Positions 20,422 through 31,647 of a stretch of 64,000 bases of DNA are shown in pieces. Position 1 is the stretch's first letter, and each line of letters begins with the position of its first letter. Source of the stretch: Thamnaconus septentrionalis. Lineage: Eukaryota; Chordata; Actinopteri; Tetraodontiformes; Monacanthidae. The DNA lies in contig CM020509.1 of NCBI GenBank assembly GCA_009823395.1, positions 21,613,501-21,677,500 of the forward strand. The letters run 5' to 3'. The notes under the pieces were generated by a model. It made no database searches and had not been told where the DNA came from. It saw nothing but the letters and a program-made list of their open reading frames with translations. Position numbers and translations under genes: made by a program.

Positions 20422-21548
20422 AATTAAAATCAAAGATTTTATGGATTACTTCTTTGCTTCAGTAGGTATAAAAATGTAACTGTAATAAAGTGTGACAAAC
20501 AGGATATCTGTGTGTTTTTTTTCATAAGCAAGCAATGTGTATGTAACCTAATAATTGACAGGAGTCATTTCAGTATACACACTCAAACATTTATTGCCAT
20601 TGAATTATTTACAGATAAGTTATAAATGTGATACTTGCAACACAGTGTCCTTAGACCATCACATCAACTGAGGAAACAACATACAAGAAAACTATTTACA
20701 ACTACACATAAAAAAAGTGAACTTGGAGCCAACGATGACAGCTTCTGGTGGGAGTAGAGCCAGGGGGAACATGTCTGAAACGGATATTATTGACAATGTT
20801 AATTATACTTTAGTATTAGAATTGCAAGAGAGTAGAGGGGAGCAAAGAAAGGGGGATATTAGCCATATGTTATAGCAGGCAAAACAACAAAAATAAATTG
20901 TTATATAAATAAAAGTTATGTAACCACGGCACTAAGTATCTTGTCCAATGTCTTGTAGTCACATGGGGATTAGAACACGTTATCACCCCCCACTATGTAT
21001 GTGAGCTGGTGTTTCGCTTGCAATTAACATTTGAATGAGGAAAAGCTGGACGTAGGCTGAGTATCAACGATGAGTCAAAACAAGGCTGACGTTATAGGTA
21101 TGTGAGAGGGGCAAGGGGGTTTGAGACAAATCAAAGCCAATCTTTTAAAAGCCCAAAAACTACGCTTATTTATGAAAAGCCTTTTGGTGTCTAAAAGTAG
21201 GCTGTCACCCTGATTTTGCAGACACACACACACCTCAGGTTAGCTTCAACTGCTGCGGCTAACCTACCATGAAGTTACTGAAATCAAATTGAGTTTGATA
21301 ATCACCAGGCCGAAAACGGAGGTTATTTCTTAGAACACATTTTCACACAGCTTTCTACTAACGTCCCCGTTTATTTTACATTACATTTGCGTTTAAACGT
21401 AACGTTAACGTTACTGCAGAGACTATGTTGTAGCGTTAGTTTACAACAGTAACGTTGACTTACGTTAGCTGCAATGCTAAAACACATTGAAAGGCTAGGA
21501 AAGGAACGAAGGCTCAACAGTACATCAAAATAAAATGTTAAAACTTAC

Positions 21549-21831
21549 ATCTTCCACGTTTGTAGTGGTGTCACGAACCGTTGGGACCGATCCATTCTTT
21601 GTGTTTAAACGAAGTGCAAATCCAGCTTTGAACTGCCTTTCAAACAGTCCTTCGTGAGATGGTTAGCACACATACAACAGTTTTGGAACTGCTGTCGGTA
21701 CACGTCCTTAAAAATAAAATAATCCACCGTCTTCCCAAAGACTCGGACGACAGAGTTAGAAAAAGACTGGGATGCTCATTTGTGCAGCCAGAACCAGAGC
21801 AACCCCTTCTTCCTGATCGTAGTTTCGCCAT
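21549..21831 (-). pseudogene. THAP-type zinc finger exon of the TTAA element, frameshifted
   Basis: ATG at 21831 opens a frame with C-S-G-S-G-C-T-N-E-H-P-S-L-F, the start of a THAP C2CH finger. After two frame changes the rest of the domain appears ([27 protein letters not shown]), ending at a GTAAGT donor after 21549. THAP domains bind the transposon ends in P-element and Kolobok-type transposases. Following transposase exons were not found, so the element has lost them or they are unrecognisable. Confidence 0.7.
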
Positions 21832-22147
21832 TGTTCTCACCGGAGCATTTGCGAGCAGAAGAAAATGGCACAGCTTCTGGACTTTCTGGGGGTTGTGACA
21901 AACCTTTCCCTGAGGCGGTGCCACTAACCTGAGGGGGCGGGGTCGAGTGCACTTCCGTGTCTTGGTGACATCACCATGTCACAAAAGTACGATCTGCCCG
22001 TCTGAAGCAAAAATGTTCGAAAGTAGGAAAAACTAAAGACGGTCAAGGACGGACTTTTTTCATACCAGGGGGGATCGTAGACTTGCCGGGGATGCATATT
22101 ATTGATAGAAAACCGCACTGAAGTGCATTTCCCATACTATGGGACCT

Positions 22148-22905
22148 TTAAATGTAATGTATTATCAAAAGTTCTCAACAAGCGCAAGCTTTGCAAGGCA
22201 TGCAATCTGGACAGTAAGGGATCACGGATGGATCTTGTTGTCCGAATAAGGGAGGAAATGAAGACAAGACACTCCTACGACAAGATCTTCCAGAAGATTT
22301 GGGGAGCATCTGGTAAGGGTTACTTGTACTGTTGATGGTATTACCTGTCGGATGAATTATTTGTACATTAACTAAAAAAAAATTCCTTTCATTTCAAGGC
22401 GGATGGTCAGTGAACTTGTGCCCCCATGGAGTTGTTTACAGTTTAAAATTTAACCTAAGGGCTGAGTCACCAAGAGATTTCACTGACCTACTCTTGTCCT
22501 GGAAGCATTTACCAAATGTGTCTGTATATGATTTTGCAAGAGGATTAGCAACACATGCAAACCTCCACCTCCCAGCCTCACCTCCTTTTAAACCTATTGA
22601 GGGGAGATTGGCTCCTGCTACCCAAGAAAACATTACTGCTGCACAACAGAATAATCTAAGCATCTCTCTTCCATGGCTTACTGAGAAATTGCAAACTCCT
22701 GAGAAAGATCCACTAACTGGTTCCTCAGACCAGCTAAAGAGAGGGTGCGAGTCTCATCAGTCACTGGACATCACCCTGAATGAGTTAGGACAAGCAGTGC
22801 TTGGTAAATATGAAGGCAGAGAATTTTATATTCTAACTTGTTGTAAAGTCTTTTGTTTAATTTTGAGTTTTAAATGCCCCAGGGACAGGGCCAACACCCT
22901 CTGGA
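22148..22905 (+). pseudogene. Conserved fish coding segment, HMGXB3-C-terminal-like, cut by transposon and gap
   Basis: Two exons fit together: one up to 22312 (KRKLCKACNLDSKGSRMDL, a SAP-like stretch, then KIFQKIWGASG) and, after an 86-bp GTAAGG...TTTCAAG intron, one from 22399 (NLCPHGVVYSLKFNLRAES, SVYDFARGLATH). I recognise this as a segment found in HMGXB3-like fish proteins, from memory and without a search. The frame also continues across the TTAA site to the left of the transposon, so the element seems to have jumped into this coding sequence. Beyond about 22740 the match weakens, a stop occurs and the N gap follows. Confidence 0.5.
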
Positions 22906-23005
22906 NNNNNNNNNNNNNNNNNNNNNNNNNNNNNNNNNNNNNNNNNNNNNNNNNNNNNNNNNNNNNNNNNNNNNNNNNNNNNNNNNNNNNNNNNNNNNNN
23001 NNNNN
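22906..23005. other. Assembly gap, 100 N
   Basis: Exactly 100 N, the conventional length for a gap of unknown size. It cuts the region after the HMGXB3-like segment. Confidence 0.99.
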
Positions 23006-23069
23006 TAAGCAGTGCTAACTTATATTTGAGCAGTGCTGACTGCTCCTGTACGTGACTATGAGCGTCCAC

Positions 23070-24265
23070 CAGAGGCGATTGCTCTCAGACTGCAAGGGAA
23101 GCTCAGCTTCCCCTAAAATGTCAGAAAATAAGTGGTCAAATATGTACTGTTGTGTGTACATTTTATTGACTAAATATGCGATAGACGGCGTTCATCTTTT
23201 GTTCACAATCAGCGACTTATCGCAGGTAACTGGCAGTCAAACCACTTCCTTCTCATTCATCCCCGCAGCGTCACAGAGCTGAGACCGTGGAGACGCTGAG
23301 CGTCGACTATACTGAATTCAATGGGAAGCATGGAGTGGGTTGTTCCACTGCAGCGAAACTCGACGGTCATTGGATAAATGCTGGGCTTTGTCCCGCCCAT
23401 CGGACGCTCAGCGTCTCTGGGGCTCTATGGAGCAGTGGGCTGGCCTCGGCTGGCCCGGACGCTCGGCTTCCGCATGATGATTGGATGATCTGTTTGAGGC
23501 GGAGCCCCTTTTTGATTGACAGTGAAATGAGCGAATCAGCGATCTTGAAGTATAAACATCCGCCGAAGCAGGGTTCAAGTTTTTCATTACGTTGTTTTGA
23601 GTTAATCCGGAGACTCTGCTGATCCTCTGAGCGACTTTGTCTTTGTTAAAAGTCGTGTAGCGGCAATTCTAGGGTCTAATTCTGGTGTTTTTGTGTAGAC
23701 CGTAGCTGCTTGTGTTTGGAGACTCTGACTTCTGACACAGCGGGAGCTGCTGAGCCTCTCCCCCGTCACAAAGCACTCACAGGCGGTCACACTTCACACG
23801 AGCCTTGCGCAGTAGCTCCAGCTAGCGAGCTAGCTGCCAGCAAGCTGTGCATAATGGCAGATAATATGAGTGTCCTGAAAAGTTCTGGCTTTGATTCAGG
23901 GAGACTGAGGTCTGAACTTCAAGCCCTACATTCAAACCAGGACTTGCAGGGCAACAGAGGAAAGCTGTGTGATTTCTTGCTGTTTCTGAAAGACATGGAG
24001 GTGGACAGTGCAACACCTCAGCTGTACAAACTGCTGTCTCAGTGGGGACGATTGGAACTCCATCTGCAGGTGGAGAGAGGAGCTTCTCCTGTTTAAAGCA
24101 GCTCAAGTCTTGAACCCGCAACACAATGGGCCAAGGCAGTTTAAGCAGCCGAGCTCTGCTGGCCATTTGGAGGACACTCACAGGTCATTGGAGAAATGGA
24201 CACTGGTCAAGTCCCTGGAAAAGACGGCTAGCTGGTACAACAGGGTCACTGATAATTTTTATTGA
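23070..24265 (+). mobile_element. Internally deleted hAT element
   Basis: The left end CAGAGGCGATTGCTCTCAGA (23070) has hAT form and is followed by a long GC-rich leader of a type common in fish genomes. Transposase C-terminal sequence is found at 23854-24265. The body of the transposase is missing. I could not define the right terminus; a CGCCCCTGG-rich motif at about 24333-24350 is the best but weak candidate. Confidence 0.6.
23854..24265 (+). pseudogene. hAT transposase start joined to C-terminal dimerisation region
   Basis: ATG 23854 opens a frame (MADNMSVLKSSGFDSG...) that passes into a helical segment and breaks near 24050. In the next frame the hAT dimerisation motif is visible (GERSFSCLKQLK, then NTMGQGSLSS and LLAI), interrupted by TGA in the position of a usual Tyr/Met codon. 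Frameshifts and stops make it non-functional. Confidence 0.6.
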
Positions 24266-25101
24266 AAGAAATTGATGGCATAATTTACGTATAAATAAAC
24301 AAATGATGATGGCAACTGTAGTTCTGTAAAGAGCCGCCAGGGGCGCCCTGAAGTCAAAACTACCTTCTACTCCAGACTTTACAGAAAAATGAACACATGC
24401 TGAAAAAATAACACATTGATTAACAGCCAGATATTTTAGACAGGTCACTCTATAATATGTCGATAAGAAACATAATGTGTTCAAATGTGGCCTTGAACCT
24501 TCAAACCTTCCCATGACGTGTCGGTCCTCGCAGCTCCGAGGGGCGCTGTTTGAGCAGTTTTTGGTTGTTTGGTTTTGTTTGTAGCCACAATGCAACTGTG
24601 GCAGTGTGAATTACAGCCACCTGGTGGCTCGATTGGTTCCGCCTGCTCCGCCTATTCCTGATGAGGGCGCGGTTCATAAAAGCGCTGGCTGTGCACCGGG
24701 AGCCCTCTTGCCTCGCCACTTCCGGGCGCCCCATTTCCGCCTGGTTGCCAGATCTGGTCGCCTCACCTACTCGGTTCTCCGCTGGTTCGCTCTGTTGGGT
24801 ACGTTGCGGCACGTCCTTACACCCTAGTGGCACCTAGCTATTGTTGGATGCTGTTCTTTTCTATTATGCATTTTGTTGTTTGTTTAGAGTGTCCCTCACC
24901 GTCATCGGGAGCAGTTCCGGACATCGCTGTTGGGGCGATCAGCTGAGCCAGAGACGACGTTAAATTACGCCAACGTAAACGTGCCGCAGGGCACTGAATA
25001 CGTCTGGCTCAGCTGTGGTGATACTCGGGAATCCGGTAGAGGTACGTCATGGCAAGTTTTACAGTAGTTTGTTTTATCTTATTTCTTGTTATTGATGTTT
25101 C
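24266..25101 (+). other. Non-transposon sequence with exon-like signals, function unknown
   Basis: A CATAAAA-type box near 24675 lies in GC-rich sequence. A segment at 24890-25041 has a TTTAGAG acceptor and a GTAGAG/GTACGT donor. After removing the gypsy insertion at 25102-29822, a TTTCTTTTCTGGCAG acceptor follows at once (29837), so the element may sit in an intron. No protein is recognised, and this may be a non-coding transcript or chance. Confidence 0.3.
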
Positions 25102-25270
25102 TGTAGCGTGGTAATGTTGCGAAGACACCCGCACTACACATTTATTTTTGTTTTTCTTTGTTTCTTGAGAAGCTTTTATTTTGGTTTTCTGTGGAAGCAC
25201 AACAGACAACACATGTTAATGTCCGCTATTACGGTTCGCTCCACATAGCTCTCACGAGCCACTTGAGAGA
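25102..25270 (-). repeat. Truncated 3' LTR of gypsy element 2
   Basis: Nearly identical to 29065-29233 (starting TGTAGCGTGGTAATGTTGCG) and then diverging abruptly after GAGAGAC. About 590 bp of the LTR as seen on the right side is absent here. Confidence 0.85.
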
Positions 25271-25310
25271 CATTTTCTCTGAACCAGAACACTGTTTGGG
25301 CGATGTAAGT

Positions 25311-28300
25311 TCAACCCATTGCCTCAATGTCTGATAATACCCACGGCCGCCACATGGCCGGTGGATTGTAAGCTGGGGGCATACTCACGACTTGTAGGCT
25401 CTCTGCACTGGCTTCCAACCACGACGGCTCACCCAGAGTGTGGTAGGTCAGCATTCGAGGACGATTTCTCTGACGCTGTGGGTAGCCGGTGGCTGGCGGG
25501 GGGGCAGGATCGTCTTCCTCTGACGACTCTTGTAGACCTTCCCCAGGCTCTGCAGTGTTGCTCTCACCATCTTCATCAGCTGCGACGCCACCGTTATTCG
25601 TCTCTGCATCCCCGTGAGCCGTTTCTGCATCTTCCAGATCTGGTGCTCCCCTTTGCCTCATCAGAGCTGATGTGAATGGCTGTGCCTCTGGATTCAAGCC
25701 TGCAGTTCTGTGACTTAGTTGGCCATCCGGAAAGCGACAAACCAGCTCACCTTCACTGCTTTCACTGTCTGAATCTTCCACTGGTTTGTTGCTTTGATGT
25801 TGTCTTGTTCTTGTTCGTGGCAGAATTTTCCTCTCGTGTTCTGTAAAGGCAGGTTCCAGTTTCTCCAAGGGCAGACTGTCACAGGGGAGTAGGAGATTCC
25901 TGTGCAACACGCGACTTTTACCTCCTCCCTCTGGTGCCACTTCATAAACCGGGCTGTCCTTGCTCCTCCTCTTCACCACCACGTACACTTTATTTTCCCA
26001 GTAAGACCGCAGCTTACCAGGGCCGCCCCTCTCTGACAGGTTACACAAGCACTCGTCCCCAGGTAGCAGGTCGACCCCATGTATTCTTTTATCATAACCT
26101 TTCTTGCCTCGTAAAGCTTCTCTGGCCGCTGTTTTGGATGCGATCTCATAGGCTTGTCGCATTCGGTTTTGCCAGTTCTTTACATATTCACTATAAGTCT
26201 CTTTTGCTTCCCTGGGTTGCAGGTTGAAAAGCAGGTCTACTGGTAAACGAGGTGATCTACCAAAAAGTAAGTAGTAGGGAGAGAACCCTGTGACCCCACT
26301 GCGTGTGCAGTTGTACGCGTGCACTGTTTTTGTCAATGAGCCCTTCCAGTCAGCTTTTTGTTCACTTGTGAGCGTGCGGAGCATTGATAGAATTGTCCTA
26401 TGGAAACGTTCACATTTTCCATTACCTTGGGGATGGTAACAGGTGGTGTGGGACCCCCGCACATCACAGCTCTTCTGTAGTTGGTCCATCAACTGGTTGT
26501 CAAACTCTCGCCCCATATCGTGGTGGATTCTCTCTGGAAATCCCACTCGCAGTGCAAAGTCATTGAACAGTTTGTCAACAACAGTTTTGGAAGACTTGTT
26601 TTTCGTAGCATAGGCTTGGGCGAAACCAGTGAAATGATCAATAACCAATAGAATGTACTCAAACCCCTGTTTGCATGTCTCTAAGTGTAAAAAGTCAATG
26701 CATACCAGCTCACCGGGGCGTGTAGTGACAATGGTTGTCAAGGGAGCCCTGGTCGCTTTGTGAGGACGCTTTGCCTAGAGACACTCACACTCTTGGGTGA
26801 CAAAATGTTCTATATCAGGGTACATACGGGCCCAATAGAACCGATCTTGGATCAGGTTCAAAGTTCTTTCAACTCCGACATGTCCCATTTCTTTATGAAG
26901 TTCGTGGAAAACTGTTTGACGATGTTCTTTTGGGAGGATAAGCTGTTGTTTATCCCCAGCTTTTCTATACAGGATTCCATCCTCATTAACATACAACTTT
27001 GGCCACTGTCTCATTAATACTCTGACGTCTGGCGGTTCTGCTTTAAAAGCTCTCCTGGACGGGTACTGATTTTCCCTTTTGTAACGCAAGACCTGGCCTA
27101 TCACAGGGTCTCTTTCCTGACTCTCTCGTATCTGTTCTGGTGTCAGGGACTGGGCTCGAGAATGTGCACTCGCATCTCTAACTAAGTCTAGTGTCTCAAT
27201 GGGAACTGGTGTGATCCAAACTAGAGGGGTGTCTCCCTGTACACTGACTCCCTGCACTGCTGCACTGAACACTTCCCGTCCCACTTCCTCTGTACACTGT
27301 TTCATGAATGCATTTATGTCTAAAGGCATACGAGATAGGCCATCTGCATCCGCGTTACTCTTTCCTGGTCTATACTTAATGGAAAAGTCAAACTCAGAGA
27401 GCTCCCCCACCCACCTATGACCCGTGGCATTAAGCTTCGCTGTGGTGAGGATATAGGTTAAGGGGTTGTTATGTGTATAAACTACAAAGTGTGGAGCATG
27501 ATACAGATAATCTCTGAAGCGTTCACAGATTGCCCACTTCAGAGCTAAAAACTCTAATTTCCCTGAGTGCATGTGGTAGTTCTTTTCCGGTGGTGTTAAT
27601 GTTCTAGAACCATAACCTATGACTACCGTCTTGCCGTTTTTTCTCTGATACAGTACTGCTCCCAATCCCTCCTGAGATGCGTCTGTGTGGAGGACAAAGG
27701 GTTGGGTCATCTCTGGGTACCCCAGAATGGGAGGCTCTATCAGCTTGTCTATTAGAGAGGTCAACACCTTTTGGTGGTGTTCTGTCCACTGTATCGGAGT
27801 GTTAGGTGGGGGGTTACCTTTCTTCCTAGTCGTGGCGCTGATCTTCTCTCGGTTCTTTTGATCAGGTGCTGTTGAGAGTAGCTGGTAGAGAGGCTGGGCA
27901 ATTCTAGAGTTTGGAATGTATGTTCTGTAGTATGAGAGGAATCCCATCACTCTCCTCAACTCCCCCACTGTTTTTGGTGTTTCCTCCTTTAAAGCTTGGA
28001 CCGGGGCCACTTCAGATGGATCCATTGTGTAGCCTTCTCCCGACACCAACCGCCCCAGAAATCTCACCTTCCTCTTCATCACCTCACACTTGCGGGGGCT
28101 AAGTTTCACCCCGTGCTCTTGATATCTCTGTAACACTGCCCTCAGATGCTCGATGTGATCTGCAAAGCTTTGGCTATGGACCAGATTGTCGTCCAAATAC
28201 GGTTGGCACATTACATCTCTCAAGCCACGCAAACAGTCTTCCATGTTCCTCTGGAATTCAGCGGGCGCTGCACTCAACCCGAACGGGATTCGGACCCACT

Positions 28301-29064
28301 GGTACAGGCCCCAGGGGGTTATGAAAGCCGTCAGGGGCTGACTTTCCTCATCCAGGAACCCCTGGTTGTACGCCTTCCCCTGATCCAGTACAGAGAACCA
28401 GGAGCTGCCAGTGAGAGAGTCGAGCATGTCTTGAATTCGGGGTATGGGGTGACGGTCTGGGACTGATCTTTTGTTCAACTCTCTGTAATCACAACACAGT
28501 CTCAAAGTCCCATCCTTCTTTCGCACACACACAACAGGTGAGGCGTATGGTGAGCGTGAAGGAGCAATCCAGCCCCGATTCAACAAATCCTGAATATACT
28601 CTTTTACCTCTTGGTGTAATGGCTTTGGGACAGCCACATAAGTTTTCCTTACTGGAGTGGTGTCATGCAACGTGATGTGGAGTTTCAGCGAGGGAATGGC
28701 GCCGATGTCATCATCGTCGTATGCGAACGCATGACACTCCTCTCTCAGCAGCTTTTTTGTGGTCCTCCGTTGCTCCTCGTTTAGGTGACTCAGGTCAACC
28801 GGAGGATCCCACCAGACAGGCTTCTTTCTCTCTGATTTGTGGCAGTCTTTAGTTGATGCTGTGTCGGTTGATGGCGTTTTTCCCTCTCCTCTGTTCATCT
28901 GCCCAACGCTGGCCACATAGGCAGTTTTGACTGTTTGCAGGTGACCGATAGCTGTGCGCATGAGCAGAGTCACACTGTATTTGTTCGTGTTGATGATGGG
29001 GACTGGCACATAACCTGACCTCTTACTGGGGACACGGACTAAACCATCCTCTGCTACCAAAATA
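25311..29064 (-). pseudogene. Gypsy element 2 pol: RT, RNase H, integrase with one amber codon
   Basis: One reading frame runs from the LTR border (about 29060) to a stop at 25311, interrupted only by TAG at 26777-26775. It carries RT ([28 protein letters not shown]), RNase H ([14 protein letters not shown]), the integrase zinc domain, then the core (CIDFLHLE, HHDMGREF) and a long acidic C-terminal tail. The TAG lies in the linker just after the zinc-binding cysteines. No ATG start exists near 29060 because the upstream gag-protease is deleted. Function in the family is reverse transcription and integration; this copy would yield two fragments. Confidence 0.9.
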
Positions 29065-29822
29065 TGTAGCGTGGTAATGTTGCGAAGACACCCGCACTAC
29101 ACATTTATTTTTGTTTTTCTTTGTTTCTTGAGAAGCTTTTATTTTGGTTTTCTGTGGAAGCACAACAGACAACACATGTTAACGTCCGCTATTACGGTTC
29201 GCTCCACATAGCTCTCACGAGCCACTTGAGAGACTTCCTCTCTAGCGTTATTTTACAATTAGAAATACAGATCCATACACGACTTCGATTTGAACTTATT
29301 AAACATGTTGTTTCCCACATTCAATCTTACTGGTGTACATTTAAATATTCACATTTCTATTAAATAAACATCCCATAACGTCAAACGAACACTAACGTAA
29401 CCGAACGGACTCGAGCGTCAACCCCGCCTCCTGGTAACCTAGCAACGGGCTAGCCGTTGTTTCCTCTTCGCTAGGTAATCACTCGGAGACGATACATTCA
29501 AAACGTAAATTTAACTCACATACCCTCAATCTCAGACTTCAATTACGAAACAGTTACACATACATTCACTCTTATTGTCAACCATTTTCCCCTTCTCACC
29601 TGTGGAAGCACAACAGACAACACATGTTAACGTCCGCTATTACGGTTCGCTCCACATAGCTCTCACGAGCCACTTGAGAGACTTCCTCTCTAGCGTTATT
29701 CCCCGGGGCGAACGCGACTTCCACTGGTAGAAGTGGGTAACTGCACCCTGCTCACCGATCACTCTCACACACCACAAACCACCACCAAAGCAGGAACAGT
29801 GTTTTGCCACAATTATGCTACA
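29065..29822 (-). repeat. 5' LTR of gypsy element 2 with internal duplication
   Basis: 758 bp with TGTAGC...GCTACA ends. A 97-bp segment starting CTGTGGAAGCACAACAGACA occurs at 29152-29248 and again at about 29600-29696, separated by about 350 bp. So the LTR contains a partial duplication or a recombination with another LTR; without it the LTR would be about 310 bp. Confidence 0.75.
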
Positions 29823-30113
29823 TTTCTTTTCTGGCAGTGGGAATAAAATCACTCACCCCGACACGCCCCCTGCATACGGCTGCTTAGTCCGCTGCTGTTT
29901 TGCCTCTGCTGTGTTAATTGGTGCTGCTGCTTCCGCACCCACGTCACCTTTTCCGGTGCTGTCGCAGGCACCTAAAGTGGTCACCGTACCCCAGGTGGTG
30001 CGGTAAAACATTATTTTAGAAGTTCCGGTTGGGATAGGCTGAATTTTCGTGGACAATAAAGTTTCTTTATTTGTTTTGGTTTAATGTTTTTGTTTTGCAG
30101 GTCCATTAGTTAT

Positions 30114-30500
30114 CATTAGGTCGCTTGTTTAATATTTGCTTTGCATGTTCATCTTGCCTTTAATTATTTTGTTTGCTTTATGTTTAGTTGTTTGCATGTT
30201 TGTGGAGTGCCATTAGGTCGCTTGTTTAATATTTGCTTTGTATGTTCATCTTGCCTTTAATTATTTTGTCTGCTTTATATTTAGTTGTTTGCATGTTTGT
30301 TGAGTGCTATTGGGTTGTTTGGTTAACATTTACTTTGCTTCGCATGTTTATTTTGCCTTTAATCGTTTTGTTTGCTTGATGTGAGTTGCTTGCCTGTTCG
30401 TTGAGTGCCATTAGTTTGCTTGTTTGATGTCTGTCTTGTGTTGCATGTTATTTGGGTTTTGATTATTTTCCTTTTGCTTGGCTTGCTTTCTAGGTTTAAT
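30114..30500. repeat. Minisatellite, about 97-bp unit, nearly four copies
   Basis: Units start CATTAGGTCGCTTGTTTAAT and recur at 30114, 30211, about 30307 and about 30409. The first two are almost identical, the later two diverged and slightly longer. The sequence is T-rich, with GTTTGC words. Confidence 0.85.
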
Positions 30501-31450
30501 TTGGGGTTACTCGTCCAGTTAAGCTTATTCTTTAGTTGGGTTATTGAGTGGGTGGTTTATTCCTTTTGTTTGGTTTGAGGGTTTTAGTTTTGTTGTTCAG
30601 AGTGAATGCAGTCTAACCCTGGGTTTTTAACTAGTTTAGTTTTTGCTTTCTTCTCTTTTGGGTACCTTTTCTTCGGGAGGGTTATTTTAGTCTAGGATGC
30701 GTGCTACGTAGCTGCCCTTTTATCTTTGTGTTATAAAAGAAAAGATGAAACATATATATATTTTGTTTTTTTGTTGCTCTAAATAAAATTAATGGTTTCT
30801 GTATGCTGGACCCAGTCTCAAGCTTTCATTAGTAACCGAACTTGTGTGCTTTCCTGAACTATTGTTAACTCTCCAGGTGAAATTCCTGGAGTGGCGTTGT
30901 TGGCAACTATTTTAAGTTACCCTTAAAATAACCTATAGGTAGTACATAATGCTGAGTAATTAATTACATTAAAAAATCCTATTAATACGTATATGCCTTA
31001 ATTGGCTCTTCTCTGCCCTTTGCGGTTGCCACACAACCATCAGTTGTATCGTACTGGGGAGTTGATCTTTCTGCCCTGCCAACAAGATATTTCCAGCAAA
31101 TAGAATAACTGTCAAAATAATAATAATGTGAAAAGTCAGAATGAATGAAAATCAAGATTGAGACAGTGAGGCTTAGACTCTCCAGACAGGAGTCCAGCAT
31201 GTGGATGGGAAGTGTGAACAGTGTGGAGCAGTTGAATGTGTGGAAGATGTGGGCAGGAGAGGAGAAGAGGCTCCACATCGCCTAAGAAAATCTAGTGAAG
31301 AGTGGAGCTGAAGGAAGTCTCCAAGGATTGCTTTGACTTTCTACACAACACAGAATTAATAGGAGCACCTTTTGATTGTCTTCAAGGTTACAGACCGTAG
31401 GTGGCGCTAATGGTCCCTAGAATGGGGAGCAAACTGCCAGATACACACAC

Positions 31451-31511
31451 AGAGCATCATGTGACTTCCTGGAAGTGTGGTATAAACTGCCAGATAATAG
31501 TGACACACATG

Positions 31512-31561
<50 letters not shown>

Positions 31562-31600
31562 AACACACAAAGAGCATCATGTGACTTCCTGGAAGTGTGG
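31451..31600. repeat. 30-bp direct repeats 120 bp apart around a (CT)n(CA)n tract
   Basis: AGAGCATCATGTGACTTCCT followed by GGAAGTGTGG occurs at 31451-31480 and at 31571-31600. Between them lies a CT microsatellite (about 31516-31550) that passes into CA. Confidence 0.92.
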
Positions 31601-31647
31601 GAGCAGTTGAGGCGGCTGGATGGGAGGAGCCACAGTGAGCAGGAAAA

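Larger units (their letters stand above)
19228..22147. mobile_element. TTAA-flanked DNA transposon, Kolobok-like, carrying two cargo frames
   Basis: The left terminus AGGTCCCATATTATG (19228-19242) is matched by the right terminus in reverse complement, AGGTCCCATAGTATG (22147-22133). TTAA lies directly outside both ends (19224-19227 and 22148-22151). TTAA duplications together with a THAP-type DNA-binding exon are the hallmarks of the Kolobok superfamily. Inside, a plus-strand three-exon cysteine gene and a minus-strand THAP exon face each other; no complete transposase catalytic region was seen. The assignment to Kolobok is inference. Confidence 0.7.
25102..29822 (-). mobile_element. Ty3/gypsy element 2 with TTTC target duplication, gag-protease deleted
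   Basis: The element begins TGTAGC at 25102 and ends GCTACA at 29822, a perfect 6-bp inverted terminal match. It is flanked by TTTC on both sides (25098-25101 and 29823-29826). The right LTR is complete. The left LTR retains only its first 169 bp (25102-25270) before pol 3' sequence. Between pol and the right LTR the gag and protease are missing. It is related to element 1 by pol sequence. Confidence 0.8.
29823..31639. other. No protein gene; minisatellite and A/T-rich sequence upstream of the NLR gene
   Basis: It contains an AATAAAG at 30054-30060, the minisatellite at 30114-30500 and an AAATAAAAT at about 30780. A pair of direct repeats around a CT/CA microsatellite lies at 31430-31600. 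From about 31200 the sequence may be the promoter region of the NLR gene. Confidence 0.5.

Noticed and set aside
23052..23790. Frames in the GC-rich stretch after the first gap
   Set aside because: The sequence is the leader of a common hAT family; frames lack motifs.
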